In this document: piece by piece, positions 1 to 9,024 of the stretch
How the letters are laid out: each line of letters opens with the position of its first letter
How positions within the stretch are numbered: the first letter of the stretch is position 1
DNA from: Saccharopolyspora gloriosae
GTDB lineage: Bacteria > Actinomycetota > Actinomycetes > Mycobacteriales > Pseudonocardiaceae
NCBI RefSeq assembly: GCF_022828475.1
Contig: NZ_CP059557.1
Coordinates: 4,573,470 to 4,637,469, forward strand
Direction of reading: 5' to 3'
DNA length: 64,000 bases
The notes under the pieces: model-generated
Told to the model about the DNA's origin: nothing
Databases searched by the model: none
Seen by the model: the letters and a program-made list of their open reading frames with translations, nothing else
Translations under genes and position numbers: made by a program

Positions 1-180
1 CCCCAGGAACGATTGCGGATACAGCCCGACCCCCAGCGTCGCACCGCTGTCCGGGGTGCGGATCAAAACACTCACCCTTCACTCGATCAGCCTAGCGCCC
101 GAACTGATCACCTTTCCCTTTTGCCAGCGGCGAAGCCGAACCCTTACGCCCGAATGCCGAGCCTTCCGACGACAACCAAG
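1..180. other. Non-coding leader of the window
   Basis: No convincing gene is visible. Short overlapping ORFs exist on both strands but they run into the repeat block that follows and have no recognisable domain. The stretch is best read as intergenic sequence leading into tandem repeats. Confidence 0.5.
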
Positions 181-262
181 CTTCGCGGCGAAGCCGTGCC
201 CTGCGGCAATAGCCGTGCCTTGCGGCGAAGCCGAACCCTGCGGCGAAGCCGTGCCTGTATGT
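181..262 (+). repeat. 18-nt tandem repeats, set A
   Basis: About four imperfect units of the form TGCGGCGAAGCCGTGCCT follow one another. Each unit can fold into a tiny hairpin (CGGC-GAA-GCCG). The same unit, with a few substitutions, recurs at 22711-22854 on the other strand. In both places it lies on the same side of a large hairpin element, so the tandem array and the hairpin appear to be parts of one composite repeat. Confidence 0.75.
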
Positions 263-306
263 GCGAAGCACATAGCCCACGTCCAAAAAACGACCACCGG
301 CGGGTT

Positions 307-391
307 CTCAGTGAGCCTCTCGCGAGGACAGCTTTTTCCCTCGTGGCGGAGCCACTAGGGAAAAAGATCCCGCAGCGAGAGGCTCACTGAG
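307..391 (+). repeat. Dispersed long-hairpin element, copy A
   Basis: A 17-bp perfect outer stem (307-323 with 375-391) encloses an 8x8 internal loop (GAGGACAG at 324-331, ATCCCGCA at 367-374). Then come a 10-bp inner stem (332-341 with 357-366) and an apical hairpin GTGGC-GGA-GCCAC. The stem is flanked by GGTTC on both sides and followed by CCGCTACCCGACCACC. Upstream, at about 259-277, is a small hairpin with arms TATGTGC/GCACATA. Copies B, C, D and E elsewhere share this design. The element overlaps the 3' end of the oxidase gene on the minus strand and supplies its stop codon. Function unknown: 3'-end processing or termination, a REP-like element, a MITE or a structured RNA are all possible. 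Confidence 0.85.
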
Positions 392-397
392 GTTCCG

Positions 398-3298
398 CTA
401 CCCGACCACCCAAGCCAGATCACCCCGAAGACCCCCAAGCGAAGCGTGGAGGAGCTCCAGTGGGTGGTGGGCTTCGCGGGGAGTGCCGTGGGCGATCTGC
501 TGGCGGCACGAGACGCCGGTGGCGGCGATGATCGAGGTGGCCGGTTCCGCCTTCACCGCGGGGAAAAGCCGGTCCGCGCCGACGGTCATCGACGTCTCGT
601 AGTGTTCGGCTTCGAAGCCGAACGAGCCGGCCATGCCGCAGCATCCGGCGTCGACCTCTTCGACCTCCGCGCCGGGGATGCGCCGCAGCAGGCCGACCGT
701 GGCGGCCGTTCCGGCCTCCGCTTTCTGGTGGCAGTGCCCGTGGAACAGCACGCGCCGCCGTGCGGGCCAGGTCTGCTCGGACAGTTCCAGGTCGCCCGCG
801 TCGATGGCCTCGGACAGCACCTCCTCGATCTGGCGCACCCTCCCTGCGACGTCGCGGGCCGCCTGGTCGTCCGGCAGCAGCGACAACGTCTCGTCGCGCA
901 AGGTGAGCACGCAGGACGGTTCGCAGCCGACGATCGGAGCGTCCGAACCGGCGAGCCGCGACACCAGGTCGCGCGCCTTGGCCTTCGCATCGTCGACGAG
1001 GCCCTTGGACAGGCTGGACCGCCCGCAGCAGCCCTCGTCGACCAGCCGCACCTCGTAACCCGCGCGTTCCAGCAGCTCCACCGCCGCCCGGCCGATCGCC
1101 GGTTCGGTGTAGGTGGTGAACGAGTCCGCGAGGAACAGGATCGGTCCCCGCGACGCCCGCTGCGGGACGCGGCGCTTGCGGAACCACGAGCCGAGGTGGC
1201 GCCGCTGGAAACGCGGCAGCGGACGATGCTCGGTGATGCCGAGCGCACGCCGCATCAGCTTGCGCAGCAACGGTATCCGGCCCGGCAGGTTCGATAGCGG
1301 AGCCGTGGCGGCGCCCAGCCGGTTCAGCGACCGGATGGACCCGAAGATCCGCGACCGCAGCGGCACCCCGTGCTCGTCGTGGTAGTGCGACAGGGTTTCG
1401 CTCTTGAGCTTCGCCATGTCCACGCCCAGCGGGCATTCGCTCTTGCACGCCTTGCACATCAGGCACAGGTCCAGCACTTCGTGCAGCCGCTCGTCGCCCA
1501 GCGCCCGCTTCGGGTCCGGTTCGGACAGTGCCTTCACCAGGGCGTTCGCCCGGCCGCGGGTGGCGTCCTGTTCCTTGGTCGTCGCCATGTAGGACGGGCA
1601 CATCACGCCGCTCTGGCTTTTGCGGCACAGCCCGATGTTCATGCACCGGTCCGCCGCGCCGCGCATGCCGCCGACCACCTCGAACGACAGCCGGGTGCGG
1701 AACGGTCCGGGCACCGGCTGCTCGGCGTCGCGCAGGTGATCGGTCATGGGGGGCGCTTCCACGATCTTTCCGGGGTTCAGGGTGTCCGCCGGGTCGAACA
1801 GCCGCTTCACCCGGCACATCGCCGCGTAGAGCTCCTCGCCGAACAGCTCCCGGTTGAACTCGCTGCGCGCCAGGCCGTCGCCGTGTTCGCTGGAGTTCAC
1901 CCCGCCGTACTCGCTGACCAGTGATTTCACTTCCTCGGCGACGGCCCGCATCTTCGCCACTTCGCTGGGCTGTGCCAGGTCCACGAACGGCCGGATGTGC
2001 AGGCAACCGACCGAGCAGTGGCCGTAGAAGCCGGCTTTCATGTCGTGGCGGTCGAGGATCTTCGCGAACTTCGCCGTGTACTCCGACAGGTGTTTGGGGT
2101 CGACGGCGGTGTCCTCCACGAACGCCAGCGGCCGGCGCGTTCCCTCACCCGCCGCCATCAGCAGGCCCAGGCTGGACTTGCGGACCTTCAGCAACGCCGA
2201 CTGCTGCTGCGGAGTCACCGCCTCCAGCGTGTGGTAGCCGTGCCCGTGCTTGCGCCACAGCGCGGTGAGCCGCCGCAGCCGCGCCACCAGTTCCGCCTCG
2301 TCGTCGCCGGTGAAGCTGACGAACAGCAGCGCGTCCGGATCGCCTTCCAGGATGGTGCCGAGCGAGGCGTACTCGATGCGTTCGCGCGACAGGTCGAGGA
2401 TGGTGCGGTCCATCAGCTCCACGCCGGACGGGTCGCAGGACAACGCGTCGTCGGTGGCGGCGATCGCGGCCTGCGTCGAGGTGAAGTGGCCGACGGCGAT
2501 GACCGTGGTGCGCGGCTTCGGCACCAGGTTCACCAGAGCTCCGGTGGCCACCACCAGGGTTCCTTCCGATCCCACGACGAACTCGGCGAGGTCGAACGGC
2601 GTCGGATCCGCCAGCCGGTCCAGGCGGTAGCCGCCCGCTCGGCGCCAGAATTCGGGAAAACCACGGGAGATCGCGTCCTGCTCGTCGGCGACGATGCGCG
2701 GAAGTTCCCGGTACAGCCGCGCTTCCAGGGTCGTGCCCGCTGCCCGCCGCCGCCGCTCATCGTCCTCGACGGGACCGAACCTGGCCGTCGAGGCGTCCGA
2801 GAGCACCACGTCGAGTTCTCGGACGTGATCGATCGTCATGCCGTGGCGGACCGAACCGCTGCCCGCCGAGTTGTTGCCGATCATGCCGCCGAGCGTGGCG
2901 CGGTTGCTGGTGGAGGTGTCCGGTCCGAACATCAGCCCGTGCGGGGCGGCGGCCCGGTTGAGCTGGTCCTGCACCACGCCCGGCTGCACCCGCGCGGTCC
3001 TGGACTCCGGGTCCAGTTCGACGATTCGATGCAGGTGGCGCGACATGTCGAGGACGATTCCGGGGCCGACGGTCTGGCCTGCCAGGCTCGTCCCGGCGCC
3101 GCGCGGCACCACCGGGACGCCGTGCTCGGCCGCGGCCGCCACCGTCGCCGCCACATCGTCGGCGTCGCGCGGGAACACCACGCCCAGCGGCGTGATCGCG
3201 TACATGCTGGCGTCGCGGGAGAACAGGTGCCGGGTGTAGTCGTCGAACTCGACCTCACCGGACAGGTCCGCTTTCAGCCGCCGTTCCAGGTCGCTCAT
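398..3298 (-). CDS. FAD-binding and (Fe-S)-binding oxidase, glycolate/D-lactate dehydrogenase type
   Basis: This 966-aa protein joins a GlcD-like flavoprotein to a GlcF-like iron-sulfur half, as in YdiJ-type D-2-hydroxyacid dehydrogenases. The N-terminal third holds the FAD_binding_4 fold (PRGAGTSLAGQ and GNNSAGSGSVRHG motifs), followed by the FAD-oxidase C-terminal domain. Two ferredoxin-like Cys clusters follow (CMNIGLC...CP and CLMCKACKSECP), then two CCG motifs (CCGRSS, CCGMAGS) typical of heterodisulfide-reductase-like domains. It probably oxidises a 2-hydroxy acid such as glycolate or D-lactate at the membrane. The ATG overlaps the stop of the upstream aminotransferase (TGATG), implying translational coupling. 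A longer frame extends upstream but is a shadow of the aminotransferase. The last six residues (LAWVVG) and the TAG stop are encoded by repeat copy A. Confidence 0.9.
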   Translation of the reverse strand: MSDLERRLKADLSGEVEFDDYTRHLFSRDASMYAITPLGVVFPRDADDVAATVAAAAEHGVPVVPRGAGTSLAGQTVGPGIVLDMSRHLHRIVELDPESRTARVQPGVVQDQLNRAAAPHGLMFGPDTSTSNRATLGGMIGNNSAGSGSVRHGMTIDHVRELDVVLSDASTARFGPVEDDERRRRAAGTTLEARLYRELPRIVADEQDAISRGFPEFWRRAGGYRLDRLADPTPFDLAEFVVGSEGTLVVATGALVNLVPKPRTTVIAVGHFTSTQAAIAATDDALSCDPSGVELMDRTILDLSRERIEYASLGTILEGDPDALLFVSFTGDDEAELVARLRRLTALWRKHGHGYHTLEAVTPQQQSALLKVRKSSLGLLMAAGEGTRRPLAFVEDTAVDPKHLSEYTAKFAKILDRHDMKAGFYGHCSVGCLHIRPFVDLAQPSEVAKMRAVAEEVKSLVSEYGGVNSSEHGDGLARSEFNRELFGEELYAAMCRVKRLFDPADTLNPGKIVEAPPMTDHLRDAEQPVPGPFRTRLSFEVVGGMRGAADRCMNIGLCRKSQSGVMCPSYMATTKEQDATRGRANALVKALSEPDPKRALGDERLHEVLDLCLMCKACKSECPLGVDMAKLKSETLSHYHDEHGVPLRSRIFGSIRSLNRLGAATAPLSNLPGRIPLLRKLMRRALGITEHRPLPRFQRRHLGSWFRKRRVPQRASRGPILFLADSFTTYTEPAIGRAAVELLERAGYEVRLVDEGCCGRSSLSKGLVDDAKAKARDLVSRLAGSDAPIVGCEPSCVLTLRDETLSLLPDDQAARDVAGRVRQIEEVLSEAIDAGDLELSEQTWPARRRVLFHGHCHQKAEAGTAATVGLLRRIPGAEVEEVDAGCCGMAGSFGFEAEHYETSMTVGADRLFPAVKAEPATSIIAATGVSCRQQIAHGTPREAHHPLELLHASLGGLRGDLAWVVG

Positions 3299-4464
3299 CA
3301 CGCCTCCTCCAGCACCCGCAGGGCCGCGGTGATGCCGCCCTGGTCGATCGGGACGCCCGCCAGTTCCAGGCCTATCTGCACTCCGGCGAGCGTCCCGGCC
3401 AGCGACACGTCGTTGAAGTGCCCGAGGTGGCCGATGCGGAACACGGTGCCCGCGACCTTCCCGAGCCCCGCGCCCAGCGACATGTTGAACCGCTCCAGCA
3501 CCAGGCGGCGGAACGCGTCGGCGTCGTGGCCTTCCGGCAGCAGCACCGCCGTCAGCGCCGGGGAGTGCTCGCGTTCGTCGAGGCACAACGTCTCCAGGCC
3601 CCATCCGCGCACCGCCGCGCGGGTCGCCTCGCTGTGGCGCCGGTGCCGCCGGAACACCTCCGGAAGGCCCTCCTCGTCGAGCATTCGCAGCGCTTCGAGC
3701 AGGCCGTAGAGCAGGTTCGTCGCCGGGGTGCTGTGGAAGAAGCCCCGTTCGTTCGCGGACAGGATCGGCCCCCAGTCCCAGTAGGACCGGGGCAACGTCG
3801 CGGATTCGCTTGCGCGCAGGGCCTTCTCGCTGATCGCGTTGAAGCCGAGGCCGGGCGGCAGCATCAGGCCCTTCTGGGAGCAGGAGATCGTCACGTCGAC
3901 GCCCCACTCGTCGTGGCGGAAGTCCACCGAACCCAGCGACGAGATCGTGTCGACCAGCAGCAACGCCGGATGCTGCGTCTCGTCGATCGCTCGGCGCACG
4001 TCGCTGATGCGACTGGTCACCGCCGTGGAAGTCTCGTTGTGCACGGCGCACACGGCCTTGATCTCGTGCTGCGAGTCGGCCGCCAGTCGCTCCCGCACCA
4101 CCTCCGGGTCGACGCCGTGGCGCCAGTCGCCCGGCACGAAGTCCACCCGCAGCCCCAGGCTCTCGGCCATCTCCTGCCACAGGGTCGCGAAGTGGCCGGT
4201 CTCGAAGGCGAGCACGCGGTCACCGGGGCTGAGCGTGTTCACCAGCGCCGCCTCCCACGCGCCGGTGCCGGAGGACGGGTAGATCAGCACCGGTCCGGTG
4301 GTGCCGAACACCGGCCGCACCGCGCTCAGCACCTCGCGGGCGAGGGCCGCGAATTCCGGTCCGCGGTGGTCGATGGTGGGCGCGGACATCGCGCGAAGAA
4401 TGCGATCCGGAACGTTCGTGGGGCCGGGAATTTGCAGGAAGTGCCGGCCGATCGGCTGCGCCAT
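3298..4464 (-). CDS. Serine-glyoxylate / alanine-glyoxylate aminotransferase, class V
   Basis: This 388-aa fold-type I PLP enzyme matches the serine-pyruvate/alanine-glyoxylate aminotransferase family in length. The N-terminus contains the family motif IPGPTNVPDRIL and HRGPEF. The probable PLP lysine is in SCSQKGLMLPPG. It would interconvert glyoxylate and glycine using serine or alanine as amino donor. It is cotranscribed with the hydroxyacid oxidase downstream, which could generate glyoxylate from glycolate, and is divergent from a MatC-like carrier. The set suggests glycolate/glyoxylate or 2-hydroxyacid metabolism; the substrates are inferred. Confidence 0.87.
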   Translation of the reverse strand: MAQPIGRHFLQIPGPTNVPDRILRAMSAPTIDHRGPEFAALAREVLSAVRPVFGTTGPVLIYPSSGTGAWEAALVNTLSPGDRVLAFETGHFATLWQEMAESLGLRVDFVPGDWRHGVDPEVVRERLAADSQHEIKAVCAVHNETSTAVTSRISDVRRAIDETQHPALLLVDTISSLGSVDFRHDEWGVDVTISCSQKGLMLPPGLGFNAISEKALRASESATLPRSYWDWGPILSANERGFFHSTPATNLLYGLLEALRMLDEEGLPEVFRRHRRHSEATRAAVRGWGLETLCLDEREHSPALTAVLLPEGHDADAFRRLVLERFNMSLGAGLGKVAGTVFRIGHLGHFNDVSLAGTLAGVQIGLELAGVPIDQGGITAALRVLEEA

Positions 4465-4611
4465 CGGAATCTCTCCTGGTCTATTCAGAACGCTTGACCT
4501 TCAATTGTGTCCGGGGTCATACTTCCCCGGCGACGAGATAGTGATCTCGCATCACGGAATTCGATTCCGCTCCCTCCCCGAGCCGACGACCGCCTCGAAT
4601 CGAGGAGTCAC

Positions 4612-5925
4612 ATGTCCGTACAGATCTGGTCCATCATCGGCCTCGTCCTCATATTCCTCATCGCCACGTTGCGCTCGGTGAACATGGGAGCCGTGGCATT
4701 TCTCGGAACATTCCTGGTAGGCACATTCCTGATACACGACAGCGCCGACGATCTGTTCGCCGGATTTCCCGGAGATCTCTTCGCGGTGCTCGTCGGCGTC
4801 ACTCTGCTGTTCGCGATCGCCAAGAGCAACGGCACCGTGGACTGGCTCATCCAAGCCGGAGTCCGCGCGGTGCGCGGGCGAATCGCACTCGTACCCTGGG
4901 TGATGTTCCTGGTCACAAGCTTGTTGACCATGGTCGGCGCGGTGGTGCCCGGCGCCGTGGCGATCATGGCTCCGATCGGGCTGAGCTTCGCCGCGCGCTA
5001 CCGGATCAACCCGATGCTGATGGGGCTGCTCATCATCAACGGCGCCACCGCGGGCGGTTTCTCGCCCATCAGCATTTTCGGCAGCATCACCAACGGCGTC
5101 GTCGAACGCAGCGGGCTTCCTGGAAATCCACTGCTCCTCTGGGGCAGCCAATTCGTGTTCAACCTGGCACTCAGCGTGGTCGTCTTCTTCCTCTTCGGCG
5201 GACGCGAACTGCTGCACCGAAAAGTCGAAACGGAATCCGATCCGAACGACCGAATCGAGGAAGTTCCGTCCGGCGGTTCCGGGACCACCACGATCACCGA
5301 TACCGCCACCATCACCGAAGTGACGACGCTCAACCCGCAACGCGCGCTGACGTTGACCGGATTGATCGTGCTCGCCATCGGCGCACTGGCGCTCGAATTC
5401 GACGTCGGCCTGCTCTCGCTGAGCATCGCCACGGTGCTGTGCGTGATCTTCCCGCGCTCCACCACGGCGTGCGTGGGTCAGGTGGCCTGGCCGACGGTGC
5501 TGTTGATCTGCGGCGTGGTGACGTACGTGAGCATGATGGAACGCGTCGGCACCATCGAGTTCCTCGGCGACGGGGTGGCGGGCATCGGAGCTCCGCTGCT
5601 GGCGGCGTTCGTGATCTGCCTGATCGGGGCCGCGGTGTCCGCGTTCGCCTCCACCACCGGCATCCTCGGCGCGCTCATCCCGCTCGCCGTTCCGTTCCTG
5701 CTCACCGGCCAGGTCGGTGTCATGGGCATGATCATCGCGTTGACCGTGGCCTCGTCGGTGGTGGACTCCTCGCCGTTCTCCACCAGCGGCGCGCTCGTCG
5801 TCGCCGGCTCCCCGCCGGAGTTGCGCGACGGCGTGTTCCGGAAGCTGATGATCTGGGGCATGAGCATGATCGCCATCGGCCCCGTCGTGGCCTGCTTGCT
5901 GTTCGTCCTGCCCGGCTGGCTGTGA
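4612..5925 (+). CDS. SLC13/MatC-like dicarboxylate transporter
   Basis: This 437-aa polytopic protein resembles MatC-type dicarboxylate carriers of the ion-transporter superfamily. It begins with a hydrophobic segment (IWSIIGLVLIFLIATL) and contains GDLFAVLVGVTLLFAIAKSNGTVDWL and PGAVAIMAPIGLSFA. The two halves are separated by a hydrophilic loop rich in Thr and Glu at about residues 210-250. The ATG at 4612 is chosen because GAGGAG lies at ideal distance; a longer frame upstream lacks such a site. The gene diverges from the aminotransferase, and the 147-bp gap should hold both promoters. A C4-dicarboxylate or hydroxyacid substrate is inferred from family and context. Confidence 0.8.
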   Translation: MSVQIWSIIGLVLIFLIATLRSVNMGAVAFLGTFLVGTFLIHDSADDLFAGFPGDLFAVLVGVTLLFAIAKSNGTVDWLIQAGVRAVRGRIALVPWVMFLVTSLLTMVGAVVPGAVAIMAPIGLSFAARYRINPMLMGLLIINGATAGGFSPISIFGSITNGVVERSGLPGNPLLLWGSQFVFNLALSVVVFFLFGGRELLHRKVETESDPNDRIEEVPSGGSGTTTITDTATITEVTTLNPQRALTLTGLIVLAIGALALEFDVGLLSLSIATVLCVIFPRSTTACVGQVAWPTVLLICGVVTYVSMMERVGTIEFLGDGVAGIGAPLLAAFVICLIGAAVSAFASTTGILGALIPLAVPFLLTGQVGVMGMIIALTVASSVVDSSPFSTSGALVVAGSPPELRDGVFRKLMIWGMSMIAIGPVVACLLFVLPGWL

Positions 5926-5931
5926 TCCGGT

Positions 5932-5959
5932 GGCCCGCCGAGCACCGGCTCGGCGGGCC
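5932..5959. terminator. Hairpin after the MatC-like gene
   Basis: Arms GGCCCGCCGAG and CTCGGCGGGCC (11 bp, perfect) enclose a 6-nt loop a few bases after the stop at 5925 and before the IclR start at 5980. No U-tract follows, as is common for actinomycete terminators. Confidence 0.6.
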
Positions 5960-5979
5960 GAACCGGATAAACTACGGAA

Positions 5980-6753
5980 ATGAGCGAAGGAATGCGCACC
6001 GTGCTCTCCGCTTTCCGGGTGCTCGAAGAGGTCGCGCACACCCAGCCGGCCGGAGTCGGCGAACTCGCCCGCAGGCTGCGGATGCCGAAGAGCACCGTGC
6101 AACGCGCCCTGCGGACACTGTGGACGGCAGGCTGGATCTGCCCCGACGGCGCGGATGTGACGCGCTGGGTGCTCACGACCCGCGCGTTCCAGGTGGGCCA
6201 GCACGCCGTCGCCGACATCGGCGTGCGGGACGCGGCCACCGCGGTCATGCACGAACTGCGCCGCGAGACCGGCGAGACCGCGCACTTGATGGTGCGCGAA
6301 GGCGATCACGCCGTGCTCATCGAACGCCTCGAGACCGAGCATCCGATCCGTGCCGTGCTGCCGCTGGGCACCACGGTGCCGCTGCACGGTTCGTCCAACG
6401 GCAAGGCGATGCTCGCCGGGATGCCGCGCGAGTCGGTGCGCCGCATCGTCGGCGAGGATCTGGCGCGCTACACCGACAACACCATCGTCGATTGGGCGGA
6501 GTTCTCCGCCGAACTGGACCGGGTGACCGAGCTCGGCTTCGCGGCGAACTTCGCGGAGTGGCGCGCGGACATCGCGGCGGTGGCGGCGGCGATCTTCGAC
6601 GACGGCGGCGAGCCGATCGCGGGCCTGTCCATCTCGGCCCCGGCGGACCGGATCACACCGGAACTGCGGGACCGCTACGGCGCACTGGTCGTCGAAGCCG
6701 CGGCGCGGGTCAGCGCGACGCTGGGGCACCGGCCCGCGGTGGATCCTCGTTGA
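5980..6753 (+). CDS. IclR-family transcriptional regulator
   Basis: The 257-aa protein has the IclR layout: an N-terminal winged HTH (residues about 1-65, with VGELARRLRMPKSTVQRALRTL) and a C-terminal effector-binding domain. The latter carries ETAHLMVREGDHAVLIERLE and PLHGSSNGKAMLAGM, close to the family motif for small-acid binding. It lies just after the transporter and ends 15 bp from the convergent enoyl-CoA hydratase. It probably controls the adjacent hydroxyacid/transport genes or the acyl-CoA genes; the target is inferred. Confidence 0.88.
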   Translation: MSEGMRTVLSAFRVLEEVAHTQPAGVGELARRLRMPKSTVQRALRTLWTAGWICPDGADVTRWVLTTRAFQVGQHAVADIGVRDAATAVMHELRRETGETAHLMVREGDHAVLIERLETEHPIRAVLPLGTTVPLHGSSNGKAMLAGMPRESVRRIVGEDLARYTDNTIVDWAEFSAELDRVTELGFAANFAEWRADIAAVAAAIFDDGGEPIAGLSISAPADRITPELRDRYGALVVEAAARVSATLGHRPAVDPR

Positions 6754-6768
6754 ACCACCCATCGCTCA

Positions 6769-7542
6769 TCACCGGCCACGCCACTGCGGGCGGCGCTTCT
6801 CGGTGAACGCGCGCACTCCTTCGCGGAAATCCTCGCTGCCGTAACAGGATTCGATGAGGTCGTCGCCCGGCGGCAGCGAGTGCTCCCGCAGTCTGCGGAT
6901 CGCCTCCTTGCTCGCCCGCATCGTCAACGGCGCCTGCTCGGCGAGCTGCGCGCAGAGCTCGGTCACCCGTCCGTCCAATTCGGACTTGGGCAGCACTTCC
7001 GAAGCCAGGCCCGCGCGTTCGGCCGGTTCCGCGCCGAGGAACCCGGCCGTGCAGATCAGGTGCATCGTGCGCCCTGCTCCGATCAGGCTCAGCAGACGGG
7101 CGTAGTTGCGCATCGACAGGCAGTTGCCGACTGTCCGGGCGATGGGCAGCCCGAACTTCGCGTCCTGCGAGCAAATCCGCAGATCGCAGGCGGCGGCGAT
7201 GGTGAGCCCGCCGCCGGTGGCGTAACCGTCGATCGCCGCGACCGTCGGCACCTGGATCCGCTCCACCTGATCCACCACCGCGTCGATGCGGCGCTCGTAC
7301 TCGTGCCCGTCGGCTGCGGTGGTGAAATCCCGGAACTGGGCGATGTCGGTGCCCGCGACGAAAGCCTTGCCGCCCGCCCCGCGCAACACCACGACCCGCA
7401 CCTGCGGATCGGCGGCGACGCGGTCGCAGAACTCCGCTAGCTGTTCGTACATCTGCCAGGTCATCGCGTTGCGCGCGGCGGGCCGGTCGAAGGTGGCGGT
7501 GGCGACGGTCCCGGCGAACTCGGTGCGCAGGTGTCCGGTCAT
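6769..7542 (-). CDS. Enoyl-CoA hydratase/isomerase family protein
   Basis: This 257-aa crotonase-fold protein has the family hallmarks: ARNAMTWQMYEQL, the oxyanion segment GAGGKAFVAGTDIAQF and AIDGYATGGGLTIAAACDLRI. The catalytic Glu positions of classic hydratases are not obvious, so another crotonase reaction is possible. The ATG overlaps the stop of the upstream CoA-transferase gene (ATGA), so the two form a coupled unit. Together they suggest activation and conversion of a carboxylic acid via its CoA ester. Confidence 0.85.
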   Translation of the reverse strand: MTGHLRTEFAGTVATATFDRPAARNAMTWQMYEQLAEFCDRVAADPQVRVVVLRGAGGKAFVAGTDIAQFRDFTTAADGHEYERRIDAVVDQVERIQVPTVAAIDGYATGGGLTIAAACDLRICSQDAKFGLPIARTVGNCLSMRNYARLLSLIGAGRTMHLICTAGFLGAEPAERAGLASEVLPKSELDGRVTELCAQLAEQAPLTMRASKEAIRRLREHSLPPGDDLIESCYGSEDFREGVRAFTEKRRPQWRGR

Positions 7543-8732
7543 TCGACGGCTCCTTCGGCTCGCAGCGCGCGAATCTCCTCGTCGGTGCGGCCGGCGGCGC
7601 GCAGCAGTTCGTCGGTGTGCTCCCCCAACCCCGGCGCGACCCGGCGGACATCCGCCGGGGTCCCGCTGAGCTTCACCGGGACCCCCAACGAGCGGACCGT
7701 GCCCTCGGTCGGGTGATCCAGTTCCAGGACCATCTCGCGTGCCAGGGTGTGCGGGTCGGCGCAGGACTGCGCGTAGTCGCGGATCGGCCCGACCGGGACG
7801 CCCGCCGCCAGCAGCAGCTCCGCCCACTCCTCGGTGTCCCGGGTGCGCAGCGTCCGAGCGAGTTCACCGGCGAGCTCGACGCGGTGGCGGACCCGGTCGG
7901 TGTTGGTGGTGAACCGCTCGTCGGCCGGGAGGTCGGGCCGCTCCAGCACGGTGCACAGCCGTTGCCACAGCCTTTCGTTGTTCGCGCCGATCGTGAGGTG
8001 ACCGTCGCGGGTGGGCAGTGCCTCGTACGGCGCGTTGACCCGGTGCGCCGAGCCCAGCCTTCCCGGCGCCCGGCCGGTCGCCCACAACTCGGAGGTCTCC
8101 CAGATCGACAGCGCCAGCGCGGCGTCGTAGAGCGACGTGTCCACGGCCTGGCCGAGCCCGGTGCTTTCGCGGGACAGGCAGGCGCTGAGGATGCCGACCG
8201 CGCAGAACAATCCGGCGGACAGATCCGCGACCGGCACGCCGGATTTGGTCGGCGGACCGTCGGCGTCCCCGGTCACGCTCATGATCCCCGACATCGCCTG
8301 GGCGATCAGGTCGTAGCCCGCACGCTGCGAGTACGGCCCGGTCTGGCCGAAACCGGAGATGGAGGCGTACACGATCCGCTCGTTGCGGTCGCGCAGCGTC
8401 GGGTAGTCCACTCCGAGCCGGGCCGCCACGCCCGGCCGGAAGCTCTCCACCACGACGTCGGCCTCGTCGGCCAGCCGGTAGAAGGCCTCTCGCCCGGCCT
8501 CGGTCTTGAGGTCCAGCGCGATGCCGCGCTTGTTCCGGTTCACCGCGAGGAAGGCCGCGCTCTCGCCGTTCGGCAATCGGTGCCCGGTCGCCTGACGGGT
8601 CGCGTCTCCCCGACCGACCGGTTCGACCTTGATCACGTCGGCGCCGAGGTCGCCGAGCAGTTGGCAGCAGTAGGGACCGGCCATGACCTGAGTCAGGTCG
8701 AGCACGGTCAGGTTCTCCAGCGCGAACGTCAT
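7539..8732 (-). CDS. CaiB/BaiF (family III) CoA-transferase
   Basis: This 397-aa protein shows the family III CoA-transferase signature: LTVLDLTQVMAGPYCCQLLGDLGADVIKVEP at the N-terminus with the expected catalytic Asp of the family in the FRPGVAARLGVDY to SGFGQTGPYS region. Internal PYEALPTRDGHLTIGANNERLWQ and the C-terminal PVGPIRDYAQSCADPH are also typical. Such enzymes move CoA between carboxylic acids. The ATG at 8732 begins directly with the conserved fold, so the 22-residue upstream extension of the frame was rejected. It is translationally coupled to the enoyl-CoA hydratase. Confidence 0.87.
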   Translation of the reverse strand: MTFALENLTVLDLTQVMAGPYCCQLLGDLGADVIKVEPVGRGDATRQATGHRLPNGESAAFLAVNRNKRGIALDLKTEAGREAFYRLADEADVVVESFRPGVAARLGVDYPTLRDRNERIVYASISGFGQTGPYSQRAGYDLIAQAMSGIMSVTGDADGPPTKSGVPVADLSAGLFCAVGILSACLSRESTGLGQAVDTSLYDAALALSIWETSELWATGRAPGRLGSAHRVNAPYEALPTRDGHLTIGANNERLWQRLCTVLERPDLPADERFTTNTDRVRHRVELAGELARTLRTRDTEEWAELLLAAGVPVGPIRDYAQSCADPHTLAREMVLELDHPTEGTVRSLGVPVKLSGTPADVRRVAPGLGEHTDELLRAAGRTDEEIRALRAEGAVE

Positions 8733-9024
8733 CGTTGCCCGCCGATCCGTGCCGCGAAACGGCACAGCTTGTTTGTGACGGCATAACCGTACGAGCACAT
8801 CAAAGGCGAGGTCAAGGAATCCGACCCCGCTCCGAGCGTGCGCGAAGCACCGTGACCCGACTCACACATCGACTTCCGGGGCGCTTGAAATACACAGGTC
8901 GAGCGCGACGATGCACCGGGCGGGAGATAGGTCGAGCAGTGGCAACGAGAGGCAGTTGGAGCCTTGATCAGCCTCACGACGTTTCCCGGACATTGATCAC
9001 GTCGCGTTGTCACAGGAGATCCGG
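8733..9024. other. Intergenic region between divergent genes
   Basis: Presumed promoter region for the CoA-transferase (leftward) and the 35-aa small protein (rightward). No coding potential or clear operator could be recognised. Confidence 0.4.

Noticed and set aside
13-390. ORF through repeat copy A that resembles a frame through copy B
   Set aside because: Shared residues come from the repeat itself. The paired stem changes alter the encoded residues while keeping base pairing, so structure and not protein is conserved.
301-420. Hairpin element as an insertion sequence
   Set aside because: No transposase, and the GGTTC flanks are identical in the best copies, so they are part of the element and not target duplications. 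A MITE remains possible.
398-4180. 1260-residue fused frame covering the oxidase and upstream sequence
   Set aside because: The first ~290 residues are an out-of-frame shadow of the aminotransferase; the real start is ATG 3298 overlapping that gene's stop.
4552-6762. Long minus-strand ORF opposite the MatC and IclR genes
   Set aside because: Composition rich in Arg, His, Gly and Asp typical of antisense shadows in high-GC DNA; the plus-strand genes have clear domains.
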